Shown: piece by piece, positions 8,605-17,508 of the stretch
Numbering within the stretch: position 1 is the stretch's first letter
How the letters are laid out: every line of letters starts with the position of its first letter
From: Vibrio sp. 10N.286.49.B1
GTDB taxonomy: Bacteria; Pseudomonadota; Gammaproteobacteria; Enterobacterales; Vibrionaceae
DNA: 64,000 nucleotides
NCBI RefSeq assembly: GCF_002873335.1
Contig: NZ_MCUW01000009.1
Location: 68,065 to 132,064, forward strand
Reading direction: 5' to 3'
Program-made: the position numbers and the translations under genes
Notes under the pieces: model-generated
Told to the model about the DNA's origin: nothing
Database searches by the model: none
Seen by the model: the letters and a program-made list of their open reading frames with translations, nothing else

Positions 8605-10227
8605 CTATAGCTTAAATCGTGCCACTAATTGGTCTAACTCATTCACTTTGCTATTCAGCCCTTCAATTTGCATTGCACTGAAGCTTGCTTGCTCTAAAGT
8701 GTGGTCTGAAATATCACTAATCGACGAGATATCCGTCGCGATTTCTTTCGTGACGGCGGTTTGCTCTTCTGCAGCAGTGGCGATTGAGTTGATCATCGTT
8801 TGGACATGACTTGCCCCTCCTACAATCTGTTCAAGTGCGCTAATAGCACCCTCACTTTGTTTCACGCCACTTTCTACCAACTGACGGTTATCTTCCGTTA
8901 AGGAAACCGCTTGTTGCGTGCCAGACTGAATCGACTGAATAATCACTGACACTTCTTGCGTCGCACGTGTGGTACGCTCAGCAAGGGCCCGAACCTCATC
9001 GGCAACCACCGCAAACCCACGCCCAAACTCGCCCGCTCGAGCCGCTTCAATGGCCGCATTTAACGCCAACAAATTCGTCTGCTCAGCAATGTCTTGGATC
9101 ACTTTAATCACACTGCCGATTTGCTTTCCGTGTGCACCTAGGTTGTTCATCTGGCCCGACATTTCTTCCATTTGAATTGACACTTGTTGCACGCTTTGCA
9201 CCATGTCAGAAATCACGCTGCGGCCTTCTATTGCGCACGATTCAGAGCGCTGAGCTTCGCTATAGGTTTGATTACTTTGAGTCGCCACTTCAGAAATCGT
9301 TAAGCTAAGCTCTTCAGATGCCGTTGCTATCAACGTCGCTTTATCTGATTGAGAAGAGGCCCCAACGACCATTTTCTCACCAACTGCGGCAAGCTCACAA
9401 GTCGCCTCTTTCACATCCACACTAACAGAGTGTATCGAACTGATGAGTTCAGCTAACGAACGCTGCATTTTATTAATAGACTGCGCTAAGCTCGACAACT
9501 CATCACTCGCATTATCCACCACACTGTCGCTTGAGAGGTCACCGTTTGCGATACGCTGCGCGACATTATTAAGGACTGATACCCGGCGTACAATGGAATT
9601 CGAAAGGAAATAAGACACAAGCAATGAGCCAACAATAACCGCTATCGCTGAGATAATAATGGTCATATAGATTAAGCTAAAGGAATCAATTAAGCCCCTC
9701 AATGCCGAATAGGTATCTTGCTTTTCTGATATAGAGGCTTTATCTAGTATCTTCTCTATCGGCGCTAAATATTGATCATGTAGATGCTTAGTGATATCAA
9801 AGTTTACCGCAACACGGCTATTAGAGGCGGCTATCATGACTTGAGACTCAAAGCCTTCGGTGTAATTCTTTAGGGACATCGACACCTCTTCCAAACGTCG
9901 GGTGTCAGCCTGATTCCCTAACTCCAAACCCTTAAGTAGATTAATAGCAGAATAAGCACTATCGATATTACTCCGATATGATGCCAGGGCCGCATTATCC
10001 CCTAATACGATTTCCAAAGAGCTTCGGTACACGTCACCAATCTCATCAATCAGAATTAGGTACTGCTCCAATTCAGGGACATCATCTTGATTTATTTCCA
10101 TCGCAACCTGTTCCGATGTCGAGACTTCAAACCAAATCACACTGAGTCCTGAACACATAACAATGAATATTGCTAAGAATCCACCATATAATTTATTTTT
10201 AACCGATAACGTCAAGAGTCCACCCAT
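8605..10227 (-). CDS. Methyl-accepting chemotaxis protein
   Basis: Chemoreceptor of 540 residues. TM1 lies at about 10-32, a four-helix-bundle-type periplasmic sensor at about 33-185, TM2 at about 186-210 and HAMP at about 210-262, followed by the long coiled-coil signalling domain. The hairpin tip that docks CheA/CheW is plain ([16 protein letters not shown], then [18 protein letters not shown]). No CheR/CheB-tethering pentapeptide is seen at the C-terminus. The ligand is unknown. A TTG six codons in, after GGTGGA, is an alternative start. It is an orphan receptor; no other che genes lie nearby. Confidence 0.95.
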   Translation of the reverse strand: MGGLLTLSVKNKLYGGFLAIFIVMCSGLSVIWFEVSTSEQVAMEINQDDVPELEQYLILIDEIGDVYRSSLEIVLGDNAALASYRSNIDSAYSAINLLKGLELGNQADTRRLEEVSMSLKNYTEGFESQVMIAASNSRVAVNFDITKHLHDQYLAPIEKILDKASISEKQDTYSALRGLIDSFSLIYMTIIISAIAVIVGSLLVSYFLSNSIVRRVSVLNNVAQRIANGDLSSDSVVDNASDELSSLAQSINKMQRSLAELISSIHSVSVDVKEATCELAAVGEKMVVGASSQSDKATLIATASEELSLTISEVATQSNQTYSEAQRSESCAIEGRSVISDMVQSVQQVSIQMEEMSGQMNNLGAHGKQIGSVIKVIQDIAEQTNLLALNAAIEAARAGEFGRGFAVVADEVRALAERTTRATQEVSVIIQSIQSGTQQAVSLTEDNRQLVESGVKQSEGAISALEQIVGGASHVQTMINSIATAAEEQTAVTKEIATDISSISDISDHTLEQASFSAMQIEGLNSKVNELDQLVARFKL

Positions 10228-10346
10228 AAATACGCACTTAATTATTGATGCGAATTATATGTCTGAAACAAATCTCACACTACAAATAATCATCACTTTT
10301 GGGAAGTATTTAACTTTATTCACTCAGCCGGTTTCATCTATTTATA

Positions 10347-10420
10347 TAAGGAGGGAAAGCAATCTATTTATTTATAAATTCCCTTCATAAAACAATGCTA
10401 AAGCATCAACTTCCCTCCTA
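10347..10420. repeat. Separated inverted repeat carrying AGGAGGGAA
   Basis: An AAGGAGGGAA arm near 10347 and a TTCCCTCCTAA arm near 10410 could pair across about 50 nt between the divergent-tail chemoreceptor promoter and the crotonase stop codon. As RNA each arm resembles a Shine-Dalgarno or anti-Shine-Dalgarno sequence. The role is unknown. Confidence 0.35.
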
Positions 10421-10438
10421 AGTAGATATTAATAGACA

Positions 10439-11245
10439 TCACCAAAAATTTTGTCTCTTCTTAAAGTCAGCGGGTATTTTTTTCTTCAAACCACGCTGTG
10501 CCTGCTTAAAGTTTTGGCCTAACATAATCCGAATTTGGCTATAGGTTTCATAGGCCAATAGTTTCCAACTAGGTGCAGTCCAATAACGAGTATAAATATG
10601 CTTGATGGCTGCAGTGACATCTGGTGAGGTTTGTTGTATCTGCCGGCATAACTCGATGGCCGCTTCCATTGGCGCCTCACTCACTTCAGTAACAAGACCA
10701 AGCTCCAATGCACGCTGTGCATTCAACTGCGTCGCACACATCGAAATACGCATGGCTTGATCTTTCGTCATGACCTCTCTGAGACCTAGGGATCCTGCCA
10801 TATCAGAGGTCAAACCCATTTTTGATTCCATAATCGAAAGATTCGCATTAGGCGCGCATATCCTGAAATCTGCCCCCAGCACAATCTGTAACCCGGCCCC
10901 CCAGCAATACCCTTCAATAACCGCAATTACGGGTACCGAAAGTTTGCGCCAGTTAGCACTGACTTGTTGAGCTCGATTGGCTTGCCCGGGCCATACTTTA
11001 AACAGTAACTGCGCTGCAAACCGTTTATTTTTCATCATCGCACTAAAGTCTAAACCAGAACTAAAGTTGCCTCCCTTTCCTGTCAAGATAACCGCTCTGA
11101 GAGAGCGGTCACGCTTAAGACGGCGACTGATATCAATAAGCTCATCAAACATGCGCATATCCACGCCATTCAGCTTATCGGGCCTATTTAGGCTAATGGT
11201 AACGACATCATTATCTCGTGCGACGTCAATATGCCCATACTCCAT
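10439..11245 (-). CDS. Enoyl-CoA hydratase/isomerase (crotonase) family enzyme
   Basis: Crotonase-fold protein of 268 residues. The oxyanion-hole segments are present (FSSGLDF near residue 62; GYCWGAGLQI near 112). Three acidic residues sit where dienoyl-CoA isomerases carry theirs: Asp in GADFRI, Glu in IMESKMG and Asp in LTSDMAGS. The usual hydratase Glu pair is not evident. By this pattern a delta3,5-delta2,4-dienoyl-CoA isomerase-like activity in oxidation of unsaturated fatty acids is more likely than simple hydration; this is inference. It is not in an operon with other beta-oxidation genes. Confidence 0.85.
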   Translation of the reverse strand: MEYGHIDVARDNDVVTISLNRPDKLNGVDMRMFDELIDISRRLKRDRSLRAVILTGKGGNFSSGLDFSAMMKNKRFAAQLLFKVWPGQANRAQQVSANWRKLSVPVIAVIEGYCWGAGLQIVLGADFRICAPNANLSIMESKMGLTSDMAGSLGLREVMTKDQAMRISMCATQLNAQRALELGLVTEVSEAPMEAAIELCRQIQQTSPDVTAAIKHIYTRYWTAPSWKLLAYETYSQIRIMLGQNFKQAQRGLKKKIPADFKKRQNFW

Positions 11246-11689
11246 TTACTCACCTCTTCTTTTCTTCGTTATCGTACTCGCTGAAGCTACGCACAGCCGG
11301 ATCTGAGTTCCGACGGGCTCTATGCGATCGGCGAATTTACCTGTTGGTCAAATTCAATGAGGAAAGTGTAGACGTCTGCTCGGCATAATTAGTGTATTTA
11401 CTCAATAATGAGACATAGCACAGAATCTTGTTCAACCAATCTTGGTCATTAAGGGCTATACACCGCCAACGATACGACGATTCACCCATACGACTAGCCG
11501 GCCAATGTTCAGTACTTAGTCACTAGTGCATCATTTGATCTGATTTTTCAGATGGGTTGCTCAGTACTTAGACGATCGATCACGTATTATTTGCGTTGCC
11601 TTCAATTAATGAAAGATGCGCCTTTGAGCTGTAGGGTATTCCTGCTTGAATAGTTCGGTAAATTTTGGATAAAAAAGGACCTCTATCCA
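11246..11689. other. Intergenic region with an 11-bp direct repeat
   Basis: 444 bp upstream of the crotonase gene and of a small plus-strand ORF. TCAGTACTTAG occurs at 11509-11519 and again at 11561-11571, 52 bp apart, near the expected promoter of the small ORF. No gene or RNA signature was otherwise seen. Confidence 0.45.
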
Positions 11690-11935
11690 ATGAAACAACA
11701 ACGCCACTCATCACGCCTAAATGACGTCACAGCGCTCGGGTTATCGGTCATATATGGATTGTTCACTTTCGCGCTACTTCGCTATGTATTACCTAATCAT
11801 ATCGGGGTCGGAAGTGAGGTCGGTTCGGCACTGATTGCATTAGCATCTGAATTCTCTCTACCCATCGCACTGCTTTGGTTTCTTCCTCACGCACGGAACA
11901 CAACGAAAAATGCTCGCCAAGCTCAGATCTCTTAG
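11690..11935 (+). CDS. Small two-helix membrane protein, unknown
   Basis: Predicted protein of 81 residues with a basic N-terminus (KQQRHSSR), two hydrophobic segments (about 14-34 and 45-64) and a basic tail, so both ends are likely cytoplasmic. An AAAAAGGA ribosome-binding site lies 11 nt before the ATG. I do not recognise the family. It has its own long upstream region and no obvious operon partner. Confidence 0.55.
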   Translation: MKQQRHSSRLNDVTALGLSVIYGLFTFALLRYVLPNHIGVGSEVGSALIALASEFSLPIALLWFLPHARNTTKNARQAQIS

Positions 11936-12140
11936 TACATGATTCGAATTTTCAATTGGTTATTTTTCGATAAACATTAAGTGATAATATTTGTTTCTGG
12001 TGTTTATTAATGAATTAACAACAAGTTACAAGTAGACAGCGGATTGCGACTGAAAGTGTGAGCAAGATCAACTTGATCCTACAATATAGCGGTGTTAATG
12101 TGGTCCGCGATGACGAAAACATGACCACAAGGAGTGTGCT

Positions 12141-12383
12141 TTGACAAGTATTCAAGTGAGTCGTTGGCTAGTGGAATCTTGCCCTGAAATTTTAGAGCAA
12201 AAGATCATCTCAGCTGTCGCCTACCGAGAAATGAAAGGATCGATATCTGACATGGAGTTATGCCAAATATTTGGCGAAACTGTTTGGAAGAGTGGGGATA
12301 ATTACCACACGCATGCGGTCTCAATTTATGTTGATGAAAACGAAAAGCGCTGTCTAGTAACTCCAAGGCTATCTGTCGCCTAA
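12141..12383 (+). CDS. Small hypothetical protein, TTG start
   Basis: Predicted soluble protein of 80 residues, not recognised. The TTG start follows a strong AAGGAG ribosome-binding site by seven nt, and a strong terminator begins a few nt after the stop codon, which together support a real gene. Two cysteines and a His pair (NYHTHAV) are visible but make no known motif. Confidence 0.6.
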   Translation: MTSIQVSRWLVESCPEILEQKIISAVAYREMKGSISDMELCQIFGETVWKSGDNYHTHAVSIYVDENEKRCLVTPRLSVA

Positions 12384-12389
12384 CGCAAT

Positions 12390-12422
12390 AAAAAAGGTCT
12401 ACCAACAGGTAGACCTTTTTTA
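12390..12422. terminator. Bidirectional terminator
   Basis: Perfect stem (AGGTCTACC / GGTAGACCT) with a four-nt loop, flanked by A and T runs, so it can stop the small plus-strand gene and, from the other side, yihG. Confidence 0.9.
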
Positions 12423-12467
12423 TTACTATGATTTTTATTCAGTGCTACGCTGTGAACACTGAGATAG

Positions 12468-13361
12468 TCACTTCAAACCATTATTTTGATAGATAGACTC
12501 TAGTGTGTCGTCCTTTCGCTTCCACAGTGCATTCAACCAATGATGGAAGCGTCGTTTGAAGGCTTTGTCCTTGAAGTAATCACCATTTAGATTCTCATCC
12601 ATCTGATAAACTTCAATCTTAACAACGACTTTAGTGAGTCGCCCTTTCAATAAATCTTCAAACGGATTTTCTCGGTTTTCTGGGTACGCTAAGGTAATAT
12701 CAACCACGCCATCTAGAAGTTGGTTCATTGCATTCAAGGTAAATGCCACCCCGCCCGTTTTAGGCTTTAATAAATGACGGTATGGCGTCTTACCTGATTG
12801 AACCTTGTCTACACTGTAGCGCGTTCCTTCAACAAAACTGATCATGGTTGTTGGAACATGTTGAAACTTTTCACACGCTTTTTGAATCGCATTAAAATCA
12901 TCGTTACGACGTTCTGGGTGCTTCACTAGATACGATTGAGAGTGGCGCTTCATAAATGGCATATCCAGCCCCCAGCATGCCAGTCCAACAAATGGAACAT
13001 AGAGTAAACTCTGCTTAAGCAAAAATTTACACATTGGCATTTTGTCTTTCATCACTGAACTGATAATTACGATGTCAGTCCAACTCAGATGGTTAGAGAG
13101 CAGCATATACCATTGTTCTTGAGATAACGCTTCACCACCTTCAATCTGCCAATCAATATTGTTGTTAAGGTTCAGCAACCATAAGTTGACTGTCGCCCAC
13201 ACCCACATTTGTTTGTTCGCTAAACTCGTCATTGTTTTTTGCACGAGGTGAAGTGGCAATATCAATTTGATAATGGAAAGCGTTGAAACCACGACAGCTG
13301 TAACGGCCGTGTTCAGAATCACCAGAAAAGAATTGAGGAATAAGCGCAGATTACTAAACAT
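12468..13361 (-). CDS. yihG: Lysophospholipid acyltransferase-family protein YihG
   Basis: Membrane-bound acyltransferase of the PlsC/LPLAT superfamily, 297 residues from the ATG at 13361. The N-terminal region is hydrophobic (about 1-55). The catalytic HxxxxD motif is seen in NHLSWTDI, the substrate motif in FVEGTR, and the block VGLACWGLDMPFMKRHS, which matches E. coli YihG closely. It probably transfers an acyl chain to a lysophospholipid in the inner membrane. A TTG-started form extending to 13403 is possible. It is separate from pgpA by 130 bp but sits in a lipid-related neighbourhood. Confidence 0.88.
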   Translation of the reverse strand: MFSNLRLFLNSFLVILNTAVTAVVVSTLSIIKLILPLHLVQKTMTSLANKQMWVWATVNLWLLNLNNNIDWQIEGGEALSQEQWYMLLSNHLSWTDIVIISSVMKDKMPMCKFLLKQSLLYVPFVGLACWGLDMPFMKRHSQSYLVKHPERRNDDFNAIQKACEKFQHVPTTMISFVEGTRYSVDKVQSGKTPYRHLLKPKTGGVAFTLNAMNQLLDGVVDITLAYPENRENPFEDLLKGRLTKVVVKIEVYQMDENLNGDYFKDKAFKRRFHHWLNALWKRKDDTLESIYQNNGLK

Positions 13362-13493
13362 ACTTTTTGTTACGATTTCAAAAAAGGAGGCTAATGATAC
13401 CAATTTTTTTCGCCCAGTGAAGCAAAGCTTGTCTCATGGGCGTATTTTATTAAGATCCTAACACCATTTAAAGGTAGGTTAAAAACTCTAATT

Positions 13494-14000
13494 TTAGCCT
13501 AGCCACCCAGAATAATGACCAACTAGATACAGACAAACCCCTGCCATTCCGCCCGCCACAATATCATCGATCATAATCCCAAGACCGCCATGAACACGTT
13601 TATCTAACCAGCCAATAGGCCAAGGTTTAACCATATCGAAAAACCTAAATAATACGAAACCTGTGATTAACCACTGCCATTCTGTCACTGGAATATTCAA
13701 TGCAGGCACAATTAACATCGTGATCCAAAAACCAGAAAACTCATCCCAAACAATAGAGCCATGATCGTGCACGCCCATATCATCGGAGGTGACTTGGCAG
13801 ATCTTAATGCCCACAATGCATGAAAGCACGACAAGGATAATGTATAAGCTCAACGGTAGCTGAGCCAACAGTAGGTACAAGGGTATGGACGCCAATGTTC
13901 CCATCGTACCTGGAATGATTGGGGATAACCCGCTACCAAACCCTGTTGCGAGAAAGTGCCATGGGTTTTTTAATGAAATAAGACTTAATGGGTTTGTCAT
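13494..14000 (-). CDS. pgpA: Phosphatidylglycerophosphatase A
   Basis: Inner-membrane phosphatase of 168 residues that removes phosphate from phosphatidylglycerophosphate to give phosphatidylglycerol. The PgpA pattern is visible: FGSGLSPIIPGTMGT near the start, the acidic WDEFSGFW motif and a DMVKPWPIGWLD segment, with four hydrophobic stretches. The start codon overlaps the thiL stop by four bases (ATGA), so the two are translationally coupled, as in E. coli. Confidence 0.95.
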   Translation of the reverse strand: MTNPLSLISLKNPWHFLATGFGSGLSPIIPGTMGTLASIPLYLLLAQLPLSLYIILVVLSCIVGIKICQVTSDDMGVHDHGSIVWDEFSGFWITMLIVPALNIPVTEWQWLITGFVLFRFFDMVKPWPIGWLDKRVHGGLGIMIDDIVAGGMAGVCLYLVGHYSGWLG

Positions 14001-14968
14001 GTTGTCACCTTGAAGTGGTCAAAGCCCTTTACGTTCCAATCTAAAGGGATATTATTGCGGTGGAGATCAAGCTGGCCAGTTCCTGTTATTCGACCAATAC
14101 AGCTAAATGGGGTATTTGAAAGTGCCACTTCGAGTTGGCCACGGTTTGCTTCTGGAACCGTGAAACACAATTCGTACTCTTCACCACTCGTCAATGCATA
14201 GTGTTGAATAAGGTCTTCGTCGTGCAAAAACAATTGTAGATCTTTTGATGTGGGTAGCGCAGCAACATCGATGCGCGCTCCAACCTCAGAACGAGTCAAG
14301 ATATGCCCTAGATCCGATACCAGACCGTCGGAAATATCAATTGCAGAAGACGCAATATCACGCAGAGCAATCCCTCCTAGCACCCGTGGGGTTGCCATAA
14401 AGTGGCTCTGGATCAGTCGTTCGTTCAATTCTATGTCATCACTAACGCGCTGGTTCAATATGACGTCGAGTCCCGCTTTCGCGTCGCCTAATGACCCCGT
14501 CACATAAATCCAATCACCAATATTAGCACCACTGCGAGTCAGTCCTTTTCCCTCAGGAAGCGTGCCTTGAACGGTAAGTGTAATAGTAAGTGGACCTTTT
14601 GTCGTATCACCACCAATAAGCTGAATGCCATAGTAATCGGCAAGCGCAAAGAAAGCCTGACAAAAACGAGCCAACCACGCTTCGTCTACATCAGGGAGTG
14701 CTATACCCATAGACACCCATGCAGGGGCTGCGCCCATGGCCGCCAAATCACTAATATTTGATGCGAGCGCTTTATGGGCAATATGAGCAGGATCAGCATC
14801 CGCGAGAAAATGCGTTCCTGACACGAGCATATCGGTACTGATGGCGAGATGACTATGGTGTGCAGGCGCGACAATGGCGCAATCATCACCTTGGGCAAGG
14901 ATGACATCTTTGCGCTGCTGTTGCTGATGGGAGAAATATTTGTCGATTAAGCTAAATTCACCGGGCAT
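13997..14968 (-). CDS. thiL: Thiamine-monophosphate kinase
   Basis: Phosphorylates thiamine monophosphate to thiamine diphosphate, the active cofactor. 323 residues from the Met of MPGEFSLIDKYF, where ThiL proteins begin; the upstream Met at 15022 would run back through a terminator hairpin. The N-terminal GDDCAI and STDMLVSGTHF segments and the GDTTKGPL and DISDGL motifs are those of the PurM-like ATP-binding fold. It overlaps pgpA by four bases. A terminator separates it from nusB, so expression may depend on read-through or a local promoter. Confidence 0.95.
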   Translation of the reverse strand: MPGEFSLIDKYFSHQQQQRKDVILAQGDDCAIVAPAHHSHLAISTDMLVSGTHFLADADPAHIAHKALASNISDLAAMGAAPAWVSMGIALPDVDEAWLARFCQAFFALADYYGIQLIGGDTTKGPLTITLTVQGTLPEGKGLTRSGANIGDWIYVTGSLGDAKAGLDVILNQRVSDDIELNERLIQSHFMATPRVLGGIALRDIASSAIDISDGLVSDLGHILTRSEVGARIDVAALPTSKDLQLFLHDEDLIQHYALTSGEEYELCFTVPEANRGQLEVALSNTPFSCIGRITGTGQLDLHRNNIPLDWNVKGFDHFKVTT

Positions 14969-15007
14969 AGTGATTATTGATTCCACGATTAGATGCCCAG
15001 AGTATAT

Positions 15008-15037
15008 AAAAAAGGCCAGCATAATGCTGACCTTTTT
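15008..15037 (-). terminator. Terminator between nusB and thiL
   Basis: Stem of about 11 bp with one mismatch and a T-rich tail on the minus strand, 23 nt after nusB. It divides what would otherwise be a continuous rib-nusB-thiL-pgpA operon. Confidence 0.75.
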
Positions 15038-15059
15038 AGGATAAGACGAACTTTAATTG

Positions 15060-15527
15060 TTACTTTCTACGTACGCTTGGCGCGGCTTTATCAAGCACAC
15101 CATTCACGAACTTATGGCTATCTTCAGCAGCAAATACTTTTGCTAGTTCAATAGCTTCGTTGATAACAACTTTGTAAGGGACGTCTTCACGACTTGTCAT
15201 TTCGTACATAGCTAGACGAAGCAACGCCAGTTCCATCATATCGAGATCTTGCATTGGGCGAGATACGAATGGGCGCAGTTTGCTGTCTAATTCTGTGTGA
15301 TTCAACGCGACACCCGTGAGCAAATCACGGAAATACACAACGTCAGTCTCTGGTGCGCTTAACGCTGGCTCGGCAGCATGATGCTCTTCTTCATCATACT
15401 TACCACCTGACAAGAATTGTTCTTCTACATTGGCAACATTTTCTTTAGTAATTTGCCAAGAATAAATTGCTTGCAGAGCAAATTGACGTGCATTACGACG
15501 TGCGGCTGGTTTCACACTGGCCCCCAT
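15060..15527 (-). CDS. nusB: Transcription antitermination factor NusB
   Basis: All-helical RNA-binding protein of 155 residues that joins NusE (S10) at boxA of rRNA operons. The N-terminal basic motif [16 protein letters not shown] and the C-terminal [15 protein letters not shown]...FVNGVLD region are diagnostic. The first base of its ATG is the last base of the ribH stop, so the two are translationally coupled. Confidence 0.97.
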   Translation of the reverse strand: MGASVKPAARRNARQFALQAIYSWQITKENVANVEEQFLSGGKYDEEEHHAAEPALSAPETDVVYFRDLLTGVALNHTELDSKLRPFVSRPMQDLDMMELALLRLAMYEMTSREDVPYKVVINEAIELAKVFAAEDSHKFVNGVLDKAAPSVRRK

Positions 15528-15997
15528 TAGGAATCGATTTCAGAAAGAACGTTGATCATCTCGAGTGCGCTTAGTGCAGCCTCTGCACCTTTATTACCAG
15601 CCTTGGTTCCGGCGCGCTCAATAGCTTGATCGATAGTATCAACAGTCAAAACACCGAATGCAACTGGTAGGCTGTACTCCAGAGACACTTGTGCAAGACC
15701 TTTATTACACTCACTACAAACATAGTCAAAATGTGGCGTACCGCCACGAATCACTGTACCTAGTGATACGATAGCGTCAAATTTGCCAGTTTTAGCAACG
15801 CGTTGAGCTACCAATGGCAGTTCAACCGCACCAGGACAACGAACAACAGTAATGTTGTCTTCGCTTACCTGACCATGACGTTTCAAAGTATCGATCGCAC
15901 CAGACAATAGGCTTTCATTAATAAAGCTATTAAAACGAGCAATAACAATCGCAATTTTTGCGTTTGGTGCAGGGAAGCCACCCTCGATAACTTTCAT
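15527..15997 (-). CDS. ribH: 6,7-dimethyl-8-ribityllumazine synthase
   Basis: Penultimate enzyme of riboflavin synthesis: joins the pyrimidine intermediate to 3,4-dihydroxy-2-butanone 4-phosphate. 156 residues; shows [15 protein letters not shown], the PGAVELPL phosphate-site region, [16 protein letters not shown] (catalytic His) and [29 protein letters not shown]. coli calls this gene ribE. It is coupled to nusB. Confidence 0.97.
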   Translation of the reverse strand: MKVIEGGFPAPNAKIAIVIARFNSFINESLLSGAIDTLKRHGQVSEDNITVVRCPGAVELPLVAQRVAKTGKFDAIVSLGTVIRGGTPHFDYVCSECNKGLAQVSLEYSLPVAFGVLTVDTIDQAIERAGTKAGNKGAEAALSALEMINVLSEIDS

Positions 15998-16172
15998 ATA
16001 CTTTCCTTATAAACTATGTTCATCTCGCGAGAATCGCCGGATTCTAGCACAACTCAATTATCAATATCTAGCTCAAACTTCCTTAAGCCCTATCATTTAA
16101 GGCTTAAAGAAAAATGAACCGACTCATAAAACACGAGCACTTTTATCCGTATGGGCTAAAAGTGCTGACTTT

Positions 16173-17282
16173 CTATTCAGTTACATACTCAGTGACCGTC
16201 AGACCAAAGCCACCCAATGCGTGATACTTCTTATCAACAGACGACAGTAATCTCATCTCATGTACACCCAAGTCCGCCAAGATCTGAGACCCAACGCCAA
16301 CTCGACGTGATGTACCTTGTTTTTTAGCCATGGTTGGGGCTTGACCGCTATCTTGTTGCTCGAAGACTTTAATCTTATGGACAATCGATTCGGTGGTTTC
16401 TTCGTTACCAAGAAGTACCAACACACCACCATCACTACCAATACGTTTCATCGCTTTATCAAGTGTCCAGCTACGCTCTGAATTACGATCTGAACGAAGG
16501 ATATCCGTAAACGTATCTTGTAAATGCACACGCACAAGCGGGGTTTGTTGCGTAAGGTCCCCACTGCACATTGCATAGTGAATCTGGTTATCAATCGTGT
16601 CACGGTAAGTGACAAGCTCAAACTCACCGAATTCGGTCGGCAGATGACACGCCGCAACACGTTCAATGGTCGTTTCATTGTTATTGCGGTACTCAATGAG
16701 GTCTGCGATGGTCCCGAGTTTAAGGTCGTGTTTCTCAGCAAAAATTTCCAAATCTGGACGACGAGCCATACTCCCGTCATCATTAAGAATCTCAACAATC
16801 ACCGACGCCGCTTCAAACCCTGCGAGTTTCGCAAGATCGCAGCCCGCTTCTGTGTGACCCGCTCGAGTGAGCACGCCGCCATCTTGTGCAGCAAGCGGGA
16901 AAATATGTCCTGGTTGAACTAAGTCTGCCGCCTTTGCATCTTTAGCAACAGCAGCTTGAACCGTACGTGCTCGGTCAGCGGCTGAGATACCCGTTGTCAC
17001 GCCCTCTGCCGCTTCGATAGAGACGGTAAAATTGGTGGTATATTGTGCATTATTATCTTGAACCATTGGTGGCAGTCCCAATAGCTCACAACGCTCTTTG
17101 GTCATGGTTAGACAAATCAAACCACGGCCATGGGTTGCCATGAAGTTAATGGCTTCAGGCGTCACATGCTCAGCAGCCATGATAATATCACCTTCATTCT
17201 CGCGGTCTTCGTCATCCATCAAGATGACCATTTTTCCTAATCGAATATCTTCAATGATTGCTTGGGGCGTGCTAATTGGCAT
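16173..17282 (-). CDS. ribB: 3,4-dihydroxy-2-butanone-4-phosphate synthase with degenerate GTP cyclohydrolase II domain (RibBX type)
   Basis: 369 residues. Residues about 1-205 are a full DHBP synthase: [17 protein letters not shown] with the acidic loop, THGRGLIC and [13 protein letters not shown]. The remainder has the fold of GTP cyclohydrolase II ([25 protein letters not shown], then [10 protein letters not shown]) but lacks the Cys zinc ligands of the active enzyme (the C-x-TGD...RCDCG region). Only the first reaction is therefore expected; this matches the known ribBX variant of Proteobacteria. It sits between ribE and ribH. No FMN riboswitch is visible upstream. Confidence 0.92.
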   Translation of the reverse strand: MPISTPQAIIEDIRLGKMVILMDDEDRENEGDIIMAAEHVTPEAINFMATHGRGLICLTMTKERCELLGLPPMVQDNNAQYTTNFTVSIEAAEGVTTGISAADRARTVQAAVAKDAKAADLVQPGHIFPLAAQDGGVLTRAGHTEAGCDLAKLAGFEAASVIVEILNDDGSMARRPDLEIFAEKHDLKLGTIADLIEYRNNNETTIERVAACHLPTEFGEFELVTYRDTIDNQIHYAMCSGDLTQQTPLVRVHLQDTFTDILRSDRNSERSWTLDKAMKRIGSDGGVLVLLGNEETTESIVHKIKVFEQQDSGQAPTMAKKQGTSRRVGVGSQILADLGVHEMRLLSSVDKKYHALGGFGLTVTEYVTE

Positions 17283-17394
17283 ATCACATTCCTGTTGTTA
17301 ATTTTTTTGACCACAGTATTTCCGTATCTCTATACGAATTACCGTACCACCAAATGAGTTGCTCGTAACGCTAAACTATTTCATCGCCACACTC

Positions 17395-17421
17395 ATTGAT
17401 TTCGTGACAATTGATTTCGTG
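17395..17421. repeat. Short tandem repeat between ribE and ribB
   Basis: ATTGATTTCGTG at 17395-17406 and 17410-17421, with a degenerate third copy about 20 nt on. It lies in the 226-bp spacer where some relatives would have an FMN riboswitch; no riboswitch signature is seen. Confidence 0.5.
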
Positions 17422-17508
17422 CTAATCAGATTCCATGCTAATTGATGTGACACAACTTCATCTGACAACGTTTCGCTCACATTGTTTGTCTTACCTACAG
17501 CCTTCACA

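Noticed and set aside
16136..16166. Terminator between ribB and ribH
   Set aside because: A ten-bp stem exists, but its loop is large and the tail is only moderately T-rich; not strong enough to list as a terminator.
17283..17508. FMN riboswitch before ribB
   Set aside because: Looked for the conserved aptamer segments on the coding strand; none present.
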